Part shown: piece after piece, positions 33,204-41,718 of the stretch | How the letters are laid out: every line of letters starts with the position of its first letter | Numbering within the stretch: position 1 is the stretch's first letter | Source of the DNA: Hymenobacter terrenus | GTDB lineage: Bacteria > Bacteroidota > Bacteroidia > Cytophagales > Hymenobacteraceae | Assembly (NCBI RefSeq): GCF_000972495.1 | Contig: NZ_LATM01000007.1 | Coordinates: 124,001-188,000, forward strand | Length of the DNA stretch: 64,000 bases | Direction: 5' to 3' | Program-made: the position numbers and the translations under genes | Notes under the pieces: model-generated | Databases searched by the model: none | What the model was told of the DNA's origin: nothing | Seen by the model: only the letters and a program-made list of their open reading frames with translations

Positions 33204-34079
33204 TTGGTAATTGAGAAATATCGTCGGGCACTGCCGCTGCTGCGCATTCCGTTTTCCATTTACCTTATGCCGGTATTTTGGTTTGGACTGAGTGCGTTGC
33301 GGGGGCCGTGGAGCGGATGGCGGGCGGTGGGGGTATTTGTGGTGCTGCACTTACTGGCTTACCCGGCGTCTAACGGGTATAATTCTTACTACGATAAGGA
33401 CGAAGACAGCATCGGGGGCTTGAAAGCGCCGCCCAAAGTGACGCCGGAGCTGCTCCATCTGGTGTGGCTGTTCGATGCGCTGGCGGTGGCCGGGGCCGCG
33501 CTGCTATCTCTGCCATTTGCCGCATTGGTCTTGGTGTACCTGCTGGTTTCCAAAGCCTACAGCTACGAGGGCATCCGCTTGAAAAAATACCCACTGCTGA
33601 GCACGCTGGTAGTGGTGGTGTTTCAGGGCGCCTTCACGTTGCTGATGACCCAGGTGGGCGTAGGGGCCACTTACGGCCAGCTTTTTGAGAAAACGAATCT
33701 GCTGCTGGCGTTGGTCAGCACCTTGTTTTTGTGTGGGTCCTACCCGCTCACGCAGGTGTACCAGCATGCCGAAGACGCCCGGCGCGGCGACCAGACGCTG
33801 AGCCTGCGGCTGGGCATCCGGGGCACATTTGTGTTTGCGGCAGTGGGGCTGCTGGCGGGTGCGACGGCCCTGGGCGTGGCCTACTGGCTGCGGCAGGAAA
33901 TAAGGCCACTGCTGATTTTTCTGGTGGCTACGGGCCCGGTGGTGGCTTTGTTCAGCCGCTGGGTCTGGCTGGTGTGGCACGATGAGGCAGCCGCCAATTT
34001 CGAGCACACCATGCGCATGAACCAGGTATCGTCGCTGTGCATGAGCGCTGCTTTCATAGCCATGCTGCTGTGGCACTGA
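33204..34079 (+). CDS. UbiA-family prenyltransferase-like membrane protein
   Basis: About 291 residues from a TTG at 33204 (VIEKYRRALPLLRIPFSIYL); an ATG at 33120 would add 28 residues unlike the family and overlap the methyltransferase gene. Both Asp-rich motifs are present: SNGYNSYYDKDEDSIGG and YQHAEDARRGDQTLS, which bind the Mg-prenyl diphosphate. Seven to nine helices follow the UbiA layout (VVVVFQGAFTLLMTQVG, FVFAAVGLLAGATALGVAY). The acceptor is unknown. Paired with a methyltransferase it recalls quinone or lipid modification. Confidence 0.75.
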   Translation: MVIEKYRRALPLLRIPFSIYLMPVFWFGLSALRGPWSGWRAVGVFVVLHLLAYPASNGYNSYYDKDEDSIGGLKAPPKVTPELLHLVWLFDALAVAGAALLSLPFAALVLVYLLVSKAYSYEGIRLKKYPLLSTLVVVVFQGAFTLLMTQVGVGATYGQLFEKTNLLLALVSTLFLCGSYPLTQVYQHAEDARRGDQTLSLRLGIRGTFVFAAVGLLAGATALGVAYWLRQEIRPLLIFLVATGPVVALFSRWVWLVWHDEAAANFEHTMRMNQVSSLCMSAAFIAMLLWH

Positions 34080-34164
34080 GTGCACTTGGTGGCTTTCGAT
34101 AACTTGAGCAGCTACTAGTTGCGTATTATGTACTACTGCCGGTTCACCTTTTCCTGATTATTCT

Positions 34165-34794
34165 ATGCGATTCTCCTGGCTCACTTGGTTGCCGCTGCTG
34201 GCGGCCTGCAACTCCACTCCTTCGGCCATGCATGAAGGGACCGTATCCCGCATTACCGACCAGACTGGGCACGACTCCTCAGCCCTACCCACACCCGATA
34301 CCTCTCGCAGCAAAGCGGTATCGGCCGTTAGCGACACCTTGCGCGTGGCCCGGCAACAGCACAATTTCAGCAACCCCGAAGGCCCACCCGATACGTTCCA
34401 GCTGGTTTTTCGCGGTCCGTCGATACTAGAGGGAACCGGTGAGCTTACGATTACCAGTGCCAGCGGCCAGGTCATTTTCCGCGAAATGCTGACCGAGCCT
34501 AACCTTGAAGCCTCACTCGTGTATGAAATGAAAACTCCCACCGCTAGCCGTGCTGAGCGCGAAGCCTTCGTGCTGCGACGCATCGACCGATTTTTCCTAC
34601 CCTCGCAGTTCCATACGCCTGCCATTGATAAGAAAGCGGCGTTCCCAGCTACAGTTGAAAACCTTGACCGAGCCAGCTGGATTGACTTACGGCAACGCCC
34701 AGACGCCATCCGGTTTGAATACCTGAAGGGCAAGGAAGACCGACACAGAATAGCTTGGTCGCCTCTGAAGAAGGAAGTGGTGCGAGTGCAATAG
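34165..34794 (+). CDS. Putative lipoprotein, unknown
   Basis: A 209-residue protein with the lipoprotein signal MRFSWLTWLPLLAAC-NS, so it is probably anchored at Cys15. The body has a beta-rich half (DTFQLVFRGPSILEGTGELT, ITSASGQVIFREML) and a helical half with SRAEREAFVLRRIDRFFLP and WIDLRQRPDAIRFEYL. Similar Bacteroidota lipoproteins exist but have no known function. It is monocistronic and converges with the DsbA-family gene. Confidence 0.65.
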   Translation: MRFSWLTWLPLLAACNSTPSAMHEGTVSRITDQTGHDSSALPTPDTSRSKAVSAVSDTLRVARQQHNFSNPEGPPDTFQLVFRGPSILEGTGELTITSASGQVIFREMLTEPNLEASLVYEMKTPTASRAEREAFVLRRIDRFFLPSQFHTPAIDKKAAFPATVENLDRASWIDLRQRPDAIRFEYLKGKEDRHRIAWSPLKKEVVRVQ

Positions 34795-34853
34795 CCCAGT
34801 TTGCGAGGCGAAGCCAAATTAGGAGTCGTAACGCCCGTCTGTCTTCTCTGCCA

Positions 34854-35513
34854 CTACGCTGCTGCGCGCAAAAGCTGCTCCAGGCCCTGCCGTAGCTGCT
34901 CGTAGGGCTGGTAGCCGCGCGCTAGCACGTAACCCTGCTCCCCCAGCCGCAGCACCAACGTTGGGAAGCCCTGCACGCCAATTCGGGCCACCGCCGCAAA
35001 CTCCTGCTGCGTGGCGCGGGCCGTTTCGGGAGCTGCCAAACGACGCTGAAATTCTGCCACATCAATCCCGAAGGGAGTCAGCAACGAGTTGTAAGTGGCG
35101 GGGTTGTTCAGGTCCTGTCCATCATGAAACAGGGCCATTTGCACGGCGTGCGCAAAGGCCACGGTGTGGGCCGGGTCTTGGGTGATTTGGCGAAAAGTGG
35201 TGATGGCCCGGCTCGGGGGTTCCGAGTCGTACACGTAGCTGCCTTCTTCTCCCAGGGCCTTGAAGGCAGCCCCAAAGTGCACGCCAGTAGCCTTTTCCAC
35301 ATCACCCAAAGCCTGCCTGACGTATTCCCAGCTAGCCGAAATAGGTCCGGCATCGTCGCCTTTTACCATGCCGCCACACAGCACCGACACATCAACGCGC
35401 CCCATAAACTCTTGCTGCACCCGATTGATAACCGGGCTCGTGCCATAGCACCAGCCGCACAACGGGTCGTGAATGTAGAGCAGTTCGGGCAGGTTGGCGG
35501 GAATGGTTTCCAT
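34854..35513 (-). CDS. DsbA-family oxidoreductase
   Basis: A 219-residue thioredoxin-fold protein with a helical insertion. The redox site is DPLCGWCYGTSPVI (CGWC), the cis-Pro region is GVQGFPTLVLRLG, and the insertion (ALGDVEKATGVHFGAAFKAL) is as in FrnE/2-hydroxychromene-isomerase-like DsbA proteins. There is no signal peptide, so it is probably cytoplasmic. Starts at 35513 or 35519 are both possible (MLMETIPANL). It may act as a dithiol isomerase; substrates are unknown. Confidence 0.82.
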   Translation of the reverse strand: METIPANLPELLYIHDPLCGWCYGTSPVINRVQQEFMGRVDVSVLCGGMVKGDDAGPISASWEYVRQALGDVEKATGVHFGAAFKALGEEGSYVYDSEPPSRAITTFRQITQDPAHTVAFAHAVQMALFHDGQDLNNPATYNSLLTPFGIDVAEFQRRLAAPETARATQQEFAAVARIGVQGFPTLVLRLGEQGYVLARGYQPYEQLRQGLEQLLRAAA

Positions 35514-35813
35514 AAGCATTGGGACGAAATAGCCGGCAAATTTATACTCGCAAAGCAAGTTTTGCCGAGCAGAGAATTGGTAGAACAAATAGATGCCGAA
35601 ACAGTCCCGGTGAAGAAAGCGCCAATTTTATTCTCGCTCACTAACAGGTGGTTTGTAGCCGGAATGCTAAAAGCTGAATCTATCCCAACGGGTAGCCGTT
35701 TTATCCGGACTATGTTACCTATTACCAGTAATTATTTTTACATCTGATTATTAGGCAAATGAAAAGCCCCCGGCGTTGCTGCCGGGGGCTTTTCATTTGC
35801 AGACCCTACCTGC
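35514..35813. other. Spacer between rho and the DsbA-family gene
   Basis: About 300 bp. It contains the rho terminator (35755-35800). The remainder is lower-GC sequence, with no ORF, RNA gene or promoter box that I can support apart from the unassigned upstream region of the DsbA-family gene. Confidence 0.5.
35755..35800. terminator. Strong intrinsic terminator after rho
   Basis: Perfect 20-nt arms (GCAAATGAAAAGCCCCCGGC and its complement) around GTTGCT. It lies 14 bp past the rho stop codon. Confidence 0.9.
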
Positions 35814-38081
35814 TTAGCCATTCATTGAAATGAGGAATTCCTCGTTGTCCTTGGTGCCTTTGATACGGTCCTTGAGGAATTCCATGGCTTCGGTAGCCGT
35901 CATGTCGGACATGAATTTGCGGAGGACCCACACGCGGCTTAGCTCGTCCTTGCTCATGAGCAGGTCTTCGCGGCGAGTGCCGGAAGCCGGAATGTCGATG
36001 GCCGGGAACACGCGCTTGTTGGCCAGCTTGCGGTCGAGCTGGAGTTCCATGTTGCCAGTCCCTTTGAATTCTTCGAAAATTACCTCGTCCATCTTAGAGC
36101 CGGTTTCGATGAGGGCCGTGGCGATAATGGTGAGCGAACCGCCGCCTTCCACGTTACGGGCCGCGCCAAAGAAGCGTTTGGGCTTTTGCAGCGCACCGGC
36201 ATCAATACCACCTGATAGGATGCGCGAAGAGCTGGGTTGCACGGTGTTGTAGGCCCGTGCCAAGCGGGTGATGGAGTCGAGCAAAATCACCACATCGTGG
36301 CCGCACTCCACGAGGCGCCGGGCCTTATCCAAGGCCATTTCGGCGATTTTCACGTGGCGGTCGGCCGTTTCGTCGAAGGTCGAGCTGAGCACTTCGGCCT
36401 TCACGGTACGGGCCATGTCGGTTACTTCCTCGGGGCGTTCGTCGATGAGCAATATCATCAAATACACCTCGGGGTGGTTTTCGCTGATGGCATTGGCTAC
36501 TTCCTGCAGCAATACGGTTTTACCGGTTTTGGGCTGGGCCACAATCAGGCCGCGCTGGCCTTTGCCGATGGGCGCAAACAAATCGAGCACGCGGGTACTG
36601 ATTTGGCTGGACTTGGTGCTCAGCTTCATGCGCTGGTCAGCAAAAAGCGGGGTGAGATGGCTAAACGGCACTCGGTCGCGGACTTCCTCCACGGTGCGGC
36701 CATTCATGCTATCCACGCCTACTAGGGCAAAGTATTTCTCACCTTCGCGGGGCGGCCGGATGGTACAAACCACAGTATCGCCGGCCTTCATGGCAAACTG
36801 CTTCACCTGCTGCGGCGACACGTAGACGTCGTCGGGCGAGGCTAGATAGTTGTAATAGGGCGAGCGCAGGAAGCCGTAGCCGCCATCAGGCATCAACTCA
36901 AACGTACCGCCGCCTGGCACCACCAAATCCAGGTCCTGACGGGGGGGGCGCTGCTGTTGGGCCTGGTCGGTGCGGGGCGTGCCGTCAGAGTTGAGGGCGC
37001 GCTGCTGGCGCTGCTGGTCACGCTGGGCAAACCGGTCCTCGCGGCGTTGGTCGTTGTTGCGGGGCTCGCGATTATCGCGCTCGGGGCGGTCTTGGCCATT
37101 GCGGGGCTCCCGAGCTTGGCCATCCCGGTTGTGGTTTTCGCGCGGCTGGTCGTTGCGGGGTTCCCGGTTTTCACGAGGTTGGTCGTTGCGGTTGGGGCGC
37201 TGCTCGCGGCCGTCGCGCACTTCGCGGCTGTCGCGCTCGAACCGGTCGGCGCGGTTTTCGCGGCGTTCGGCAAACGCGTTGCCACCAAATTCCCGACGGT
37301 TATCGCGACCACCCTCACGGGTATCGGTGCCATTCTCAGTCGGGTTCGGGTTGGCCGCAACTTCGGCGGCAGCGGCAGCTTCGGCAGCGGCCTTTTCGGC
37401 GGCTATCTCGGCGGCCCGCTGCTCTGTGATAGGGCGCCCGGCGCGGTCGACGCGCTCACGGCGCGGACGCTCGGGGCGGCCCAAAGTGGCGTTTGGCTGT
37501 TGCTCCGCACCATTAATCTGCAGGTCGGCGCTGGAAGCGGAATCAGCCTTGGCAGCATCTGGGGCCGGTTCTGCCGTGGGCTCATTAGCCAAAGACGCAC
37601 CGGTGGCATCGCCAGCGGGCACCAGAGCCAGCCCTTCGATGGGGTCTAGTATCTCCACGCTCGGCACCGGACCGGGAGCAGGGGCTGCCACAGCAACTGG
37701 GGCGGGCGCTTCCCGACGCGGTTCGCGGGCAGGACGGTTGGGCTGGGCCTTGGGGGCGGGCGGCGCTACGTCGGAAAAAGGCTGCTCGGCCGTGCTGGGG
37801 GCGGGCCGGCGCTTGGGAGCGCGGGGGGCAGGGCGCGGCGTCTCGACGGAAACCGAAGCCACAGCGGCCGGAGCGGCTGCTACCAGGGCTGGAGCGGGAG
37901 CCGGGGTGGGCGCCGGCGCGGCAGGTTGCTCAGCAGCGCTAGGAATCAGGGCTTGCTGGTCAAGGATTTTATAAATCAAATCCTGCTTGCTGAGCCGTTT
38001 GAAGTTGCCTACATTCATTTGTTCGGCAATTTCTTTGAGGTCGGACAGCAGCCGGTCCTTCAACTCGTTAATGGTGTGCAT
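35814..38081 (-). CDS. rho: Transcription termination factor Rho with long disordered insert
   Basis: A 755-residue Rho from the ATG 38081 ([20 protein letters not shown]); E. coli Rho has 419. Residues 1-45 are the Rho N-terminal helical domain. About 46-380 are disordered: first Pro/Ala-rich, then Arg/Asn/Glu/Gln-rich with repeated [12 protein letters not shown]-type motifs. Then come the RNA-binding cold-shock-like domain ([20 protein letters not shown]) and the RecA-type ATPase with Walker [13 protein letters not shown] and [13 protein letters not shown]. The insert is typical of Bacteroidota; in Bacteroides thetaiotaomicron such a region is reported to drive condensate formation. It is monocistronic, with a strong terminator downstream. 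Confidence 0.95.
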   Translation of the reverse strand: MHTINELKDRLLSDLKEIAEQMNVGNFKRLSKQDLIYKILDQQALIPSAAEQPAAPAPTPAPAPALVAAAPAAVASVSVETPRPAPRAPKRRPAPSTAEQPFSDVAPPAPKAQPNRPAREPRREAPAPVAVAAPAPGPVPSVEILDPIEGLALVPAGDATGASLANEPTAEPAPDAAKADSASSADLQINGAEQQPNATLGRPERPRRERVDRAGRPITEQRAAEIAAEKAAAEAAAAAEVAANPNPTENGTDTREGGRDNRREFGGNAFAERRENRADRFERDSREVRDGREQRPNRNDQPRENREPRNDQPRENHNRDGQAREPRNGQDRPERDNREPRNNDQRREDRFAQRDQQRQQRALNSDGTPRTDQAQQQRPPRQDLDLVVPGGGTFELMPDGGYGFLRSPYYNYLASPDDVYVSPQQVKQFAMKAGDTVVCTIRPPREGEKYFALVGVDSMNGRTVEEVRDRVPFSHLTPLFADQRMKLSTKSSQISTRVLDLFAPIGKGQRGLIVAQPKTGKTVLLQEVANAISENHPEVYLMILLIDERPEEVTDMARTVKAEVLSSTFDETADRHVKIAEMALDKARRLVECGHDVVILLDSITRLARAYNTVQPSSSRILSGGIDAGALQKPKRFFGAARNVEGGGSLTIIATALIETGSKMDEVIFEEFKGTGNMELQLDRKLANKRVFPAIDIPASGTRREDLLMSKDELSRVWVLRKFMSDMTATEAMEFLKDRIKGTKDNEEFLISMNG

Positions 38082-38531
38082 AAAGGGAATAAGGGAGAAA
38101 CATCGGCTTGAAGCGAGGGGGCTGGCTGCCCGCAAAAGCCCACTGGGGGCTCAAAAAGCCAGCTATGGCAAGGGCGCGGCAAGGCCGCCATAGAGCATTG
38201 GCTGGATACGCGGGCTATGTTGGGGATAGCAGCGCGCGGCGCGCAATGAATGAACAAGAAAATAGGTGCAGAAAGCGAGCCGCAGGAGATTCAACAAAAT
38301 GTGGGCCGGAGGTGGACGCTAAAGTCCACTGGTCCAACCACGGCGGCCGGTTGCTAACGCAATGTTAGCGTATTACGGGCAAACTGCCAAATCGGATGTC
38401 CGCTGGCTGAATTTTAAACACCAGCGAGGACAAAATAAGTTTACACCCCGCTGTATTCGTTTCTATGGCTTATACACTGGCTCCGGCCAGTTTTACTTCC
38501 GACCTTTGCCCGCCTTACCCAAACGTGCCTC
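38082..38531. other. Divergent rho-serS spacer
   Basis: 450 bp between two divergent housekeeping genes. Two small inverted repeats are visible (GTGGACGCTAAAGTCCAC near 38311 and GCTAACGCAATGTTAGC near 38353). No ORF or RNA gene is convincing. It must hold both promoters; I could not identify a confident TAnnTTTG box for either. Confidence 0.5.
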
Positions 38532-39806
38532 ATGCTGCAAATCTCCGTTCTCCGCGACCAGACCGACCTGGTACTGGCTGGCCTCGCCAAAAAACACTAC
38601 CCCACCGGCCCCGCCGACGTAGCCGCCATTCTCGACCTGGACCAGCGCCGCCGCCAGCTCCAAACCAGCCATGATGCGGCACAGGCCGAAGCCAATGAGC
38701 TGGCCCGCCAAATTGGGGGCCTGATGAAGACTGGTGACAAAGCCGGGGCCGAGGCCCTCAAAGCCCGTACCGCCGAGCTGAAGCAGCACACGCAAGCCGC
38801 CGCCGCCGAGCTGGCCCAGGTGGAAGAAGGCCAGAAACAGCTACTATTCAAGCTGCCCAACCTGCCCCACGCCAGCGTGCCAGAGGGCCGCGCCGCCGCC
38901 GATAACGAGGTGGTGCGCGAACACGGCACCAAGCCAACCCTCGGCTCAGACACCCAGCCGCACTGGGAGCTGATTAAAAAGTACGACATCATCGACTTTG
39001 AGCTGGGCAACAAAATTACCGGCGCGGGCTTTCCGGTGTATAAAAACCAGGGGGCGCGGCTCCAGCGGGCGCTCATCAACTTCTTTCTGGATCAGGCTCG
39101 GCAGGCTGGCTATACCGAAATGCAGCCGCCCATTCTGGTGAACGAGGCCAGCGGCTACGGCACCGGCCAGTTGCCCGACAAGGACGGCCAGATGTACCAC
39201 GACGCCAAGGACAACCTCTACCTGATTCCCACGGCCGAGGTGCCCCTCACCAATATTTACCGCGACGAAATTATTCCGCTGGATAAGTTGCCCATTCGCA
39301 TAACGGGCCACACGCCCTGCTTCCGCCGCGAAGCCGGCTCCTGGGGAGCCGACGTGCGCGGTCTCAACCGCCTGCACCAGTTCGATAAAATCGAAATCGT
39401 GCAAATCACAGAGCCTGAGCGCAGCTACGACGCGCTGGAAGCGATGCTGGCTCACGTCGAAAGCCTGCTCCAACAGCTCAACCTCCCCTACCGCGTGCTG
39501 CGCCTTTGCGGTGGCGACATGAGCTTTACATCGGCCCTCACCTACGACCTCGAAGTGTGGAGCGCCGCCCAAGGTCGCTGGCTGGAAGTAAGCTCAGTAT
39601 CTAACTTCGAAACCTACCAAGCCAACCGCCTCAAGTGCCGCTACCGTGCCGAAGGCGGCAAAACGCAACTCCTGCACACGCTCAACGGCTCGGCCCTGGC
39701 GTTGCCCCGCATCGTGGCCGCGCTGCTGGAAAATAATCAGACGAGCACGGGCATCGAGTTGCCGCTGGTACTGCACAGCTACTGCGGGTTCGAGCGGATT
39801 GGTTAG
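38532..39806 (+). CDS. serS: Seryl-tRNA synthetase
   Basis: A 424-residue class II synthetase that charges tRNA-Ser. Residues 1-110 form the two-helix coiled-coil arm that grips the tRNA long variable arm (ILDLDQRRRQLQTSHDAAQA). The catalytic core has motif 1 (GARLQRALINFFLDQARQAG), motif 2 (TPCFRREAGSWGADVRGLNR, beginning ITGHT) and motif 3 near the C-terminus (NGSALALPRIVAALLENNQ). Length and domain order are normal. It is followed 27 bp later by an intrinsic terminator. Confidence 0.97.
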   Translation: MLQISVLRDQTDLVLAGLAKKHYPTGPADVAAILDLDQRRRQLQTSHDAAQAEANELARQIGGLMKTGDKAGAEALKARTAELKQHTQAAAAELAQVEEGQKQLLFKLPNLPHASVPEGRAAADNEVVREHGTKPTLGSDTQPHWELIKKYDIIDFELGNKITGAGFPVYKNQGARLQRALINFFLDQARQAGYTEMQPPILVNEASGYGTGQLPDKDGQMYHDAKDNLYLIPTAEVPLTNIYRDEIIPLDKLPIRITGHTPCFRREAGSWGADVRGLNRLHQFDKIEIVQITEPERSYDALEAMLAHVESLLQQLNLPYRVLRLCGGDMSFTSALTYDLEVWSAAQGRWLEVSSVSNFETYQANRLKCRYRAEGGKTQLLHTLNGSALALPRIVAALLENNQTSTGIELPLVLHSYCGFERIG

Positions 39807-39832
39807 AAACAGAGCCCTGATTTGCCTAACGT

Positions 39833-39872
39833 ATAAAACGGCCCGCTTAACTCATTAAACGGGCCGTTTTAT
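39833..39872 (+). terminator. Intrinsic terminator after serS
   Basis: ATAAAACGGCCCG and CGGGCCGTTTTAT, 13-nt perfect arms around a 14-nt loop, directly after the serS stop. Confidence 0.85.
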
Positions 39873-39944
39873 CGTTTAATCTCGCAAAAAAGGATGGATG
39901 TCTATACTTTAACGCCTAGGTCCAAATAACCTACGTTTAGCTCA

Positions 39945-40061
39945 GCTGGTTAACTTCACCCCCGGCCCCTCTCCCAAGGAGAGGGGAGTCTGATGATTCT
40001 GTGGAAAACATTGCTAGCGCCCCTCTCCACAGGAAAGGGGCCAGGCGTGAGGTTAACCAGC
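39945..40061. repeat. 117-bp inverted-repeat element
   Basis: Ends GCTGGTTAACTTCACCCCCG and the near-complement ending GTGAGGTTAACCAGC give about 30-nt arms with five mismatches. The middle contains CCTCTCCCAAGGAGAGGGG, itself a hairpin. It is non-coding, between serS and the UBP zinc-finger gene. Confidence 0.6.
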
Positions 40062-40105
40062 CGCACAATGAAGCGCTTACGGCTGCACGGCTCTGCTTCG
40101 TCTTT

Positions 40106-40372
40106 TCAATACTCCGCCATTTCCTCATCGTTGTAACACCAGAGCCACCGCTCGCCGGGCTCGGCCGAGGAGATGACAGGGTGCTGCGAGGCGCGAAAAT
40201 GCTTGGTAGCGTGCGTGTTTTTAGAATTGTCGCAGCAGCCGACGTGGCCGCACTCCTGGCACACGCGCAGGTGAACCCAGGTGTCACCCAGCGCAATACA
40301 CTCGGGACAGAGGTATTGAGGCGCCGTTTTGAGGCTGGTGAGGGCGATGAGGTGTTGGCAAGGTTCAGCCAT
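40106..40372 (-). CDS. UBP-type zinc finger protein
   Basis: An 88-residue stand-alone zf-UBP domain: paired ligands in CQHL, YLCPECIALGD, VCQECGHVGCCDNS and the His-rich NTHATKHFRASQHPV, ending in RWLWCYNDEE. In eukaryotes this fold binds the ubiquitin C-terminus. Bacteria have free-standing copies of unknown function that cannot serve ubiquitin. The start is the ATG at 40372, and the gene ends the same-strand run after the glycosyltransferase with a 32-bp gap. Confidence 0.88.
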   Translation of the reverse strand: MAEPCQHLIALTSLKTAPQYLCPECIALGDTWVHLRVCQECGHVGCCDNSKNTHATKHFRASQHPVISSAEPGERWLWCYNDEEMAEY

Positions 40373-40404
40373 GGGGCATGGGGTTTATGGGTTGGAGCGC
40401 CAAG

Positions 40405-41469
40405 TTAGCGGCCGTCGCGCGGGGGCGGCAAGTTCAGGTCCAGAACCTGGTCGCGCATGCACTTGAAATGGCCTTGCGGGCACTTGGCAAACCCTATTTT
40501 CGAGCACGGCCGACAGCTTAGATTGTTCACTTCCAGCACCCGGAAATCGGTGCGGTAGGGGTACATGCCGAAGGCAGGTACGGTATTGCCCCAAATGCTG
40601 AAAATCTCCTTGCCAAAGGCAGCAGCAATGTGCATCAGGCCGGTGTCGTGGCTCACCACAAACTGCGCCTGCCGCAGCAGCGAGGCTGATTGATGCAGCG
40701 AATATCGTCCGCAGCCGTTCACAATAAGTGGGCGAGTGGCCGACTGAACCGGAAAATTTTTGGGGAAATAGTACGGGCTGTCGGGGATGGTTTGGGCAGG
40801 CGGCTGGAGGGGAGCTGCTTCCGTCTCAAAAGCTTGCTCGATGACGTGGGCAATACTCTCGTCTTCGCGGCCACCGAGCAGCACGATGGGCCGAGCCAGC
40901 TTGGCGCACAGCTCAATTAGCTTGTCGACGGGCAGACGCTTGGTGGCATGCTGCGCGCCAATAGCAACGGCGACATAGCCGCGCTGAAAAGCCGGCGGCA
41001 GCATCGCCAGGTCTACCTCCTGGTCTTCGGGAATAAAGTAATCTAGGCCCTGACCGTCGTCTCTGATACCCAGCGGCGCGGCCGCAGCCAGATAGCGCTG
41101 CACGATGTGGACACGCGGCAACTTATCAATTTTGAAATTGACCAGCAGCCACTTTCGTCCATTTAGCTTATCAAAACTGCTAGATTTGACGCCCAGCCGC
41201 AGCTTGATGAGGCGGGTGCGCAAGTTGTTGTGCAGGTCGATGAGGTAGTCGAATTGCTCGGCTTTTAGCGCCTGCACCAACTCGCCCAAGGGACCAGTCA
41301 GGCAGTGGACTTTGGCGATGTGCCGGTTGGATTCGAGCAGGCTGCGGTAGGCCGGCTTCGTGGCAAAATGCACTTCTGCGCCCGGCACCTGCTGCGCTAG
41401 TGCCCGCACCACCGGCGTGGTAAGCACGATGTCGCCGATGGAGGAAAAGCGGAGAACGAGAATTTTCAT
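40405..41469 (-). CDS. Glycosyltransferase family 9 (heptosyltransferase-like)
   Basis: A 354-residue enzyme from the ATG 41469 (MKILVLRFSSIGDIVLTTPV), the classic GT9 start. Further motifs are DYLIDLHNNLRTRLIKL, VAVAIGAQHATKRLPVDKL, FVVSHDTGLMHIAAAFGK and IWGNTVPAFGMYPY, with a C-terminal Cys-rich NLSCRPCSKIGFAKCPQG. GT9 enzymes add heptose or related sugars to lipopolysaccharide core at the inner face of the membrane. The longer upstream frame does not resemble the family. Confidence 0.88.
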   Translation of the reverse strand: MKILVLRFSSIGDIVLTTPVVRALAQQVPGAEVHFATKPAYRSLLESNRHIAKVHCLTGPLGELVQALKAEQFDYLIDLHNNLRTRLIKLRLGVKSSSFDKLNGRKWLLVNFKIDKLPRVHIVQRYLAAAAPLGIRDDGQGLDYFIPEDQEVDLAMLPPAFQRGYVAVAIGAQHATKRLPVDKLIELCAKLARPIVLLGGREDESIAHVIEQAFETEAAPLQPPAQTIPDSPYYFPKNFPVQSATRPLIVNGCGRYSLHQSASLLRQAQFVVSHDTGLMHIAAAFGKEIFSIWGNTVPAFGMYPYRTDFRVLEVNNLSCRPCSKIGFAKCPQGHFKCMRDQVLDLNLPPPRDGR

Positions 41470-41718
41470 GGGCAATGGCAGAACGACTAGTTCCTGCACT
41501 AAGGACATGATAGTTGAGGCGCAGGCGAGAACAGGCGTAGCTGAACTTGCTGAGTGACTCGCGTATGAATCATCGAACGAGGCGCGAGCGATTCGGGGGC
41601 GGGTTGTTCAATAAGTCATTCAACAATTTATACGAGCGTTCAACGATTCAACCACCCCCGTTCGCGCCTCTTCGGCGCTCACGTCCCCTCCTTGGTAAGG
41701 AGGGGAGTTTTCGTTTTG

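Noticed and set aside
36957..37974. Long plus-strand frames opposite the Rho insert
   Set aside because: They mirror the Arg/Asn/Glu-rich low-complexity coding of rho; no independent features.
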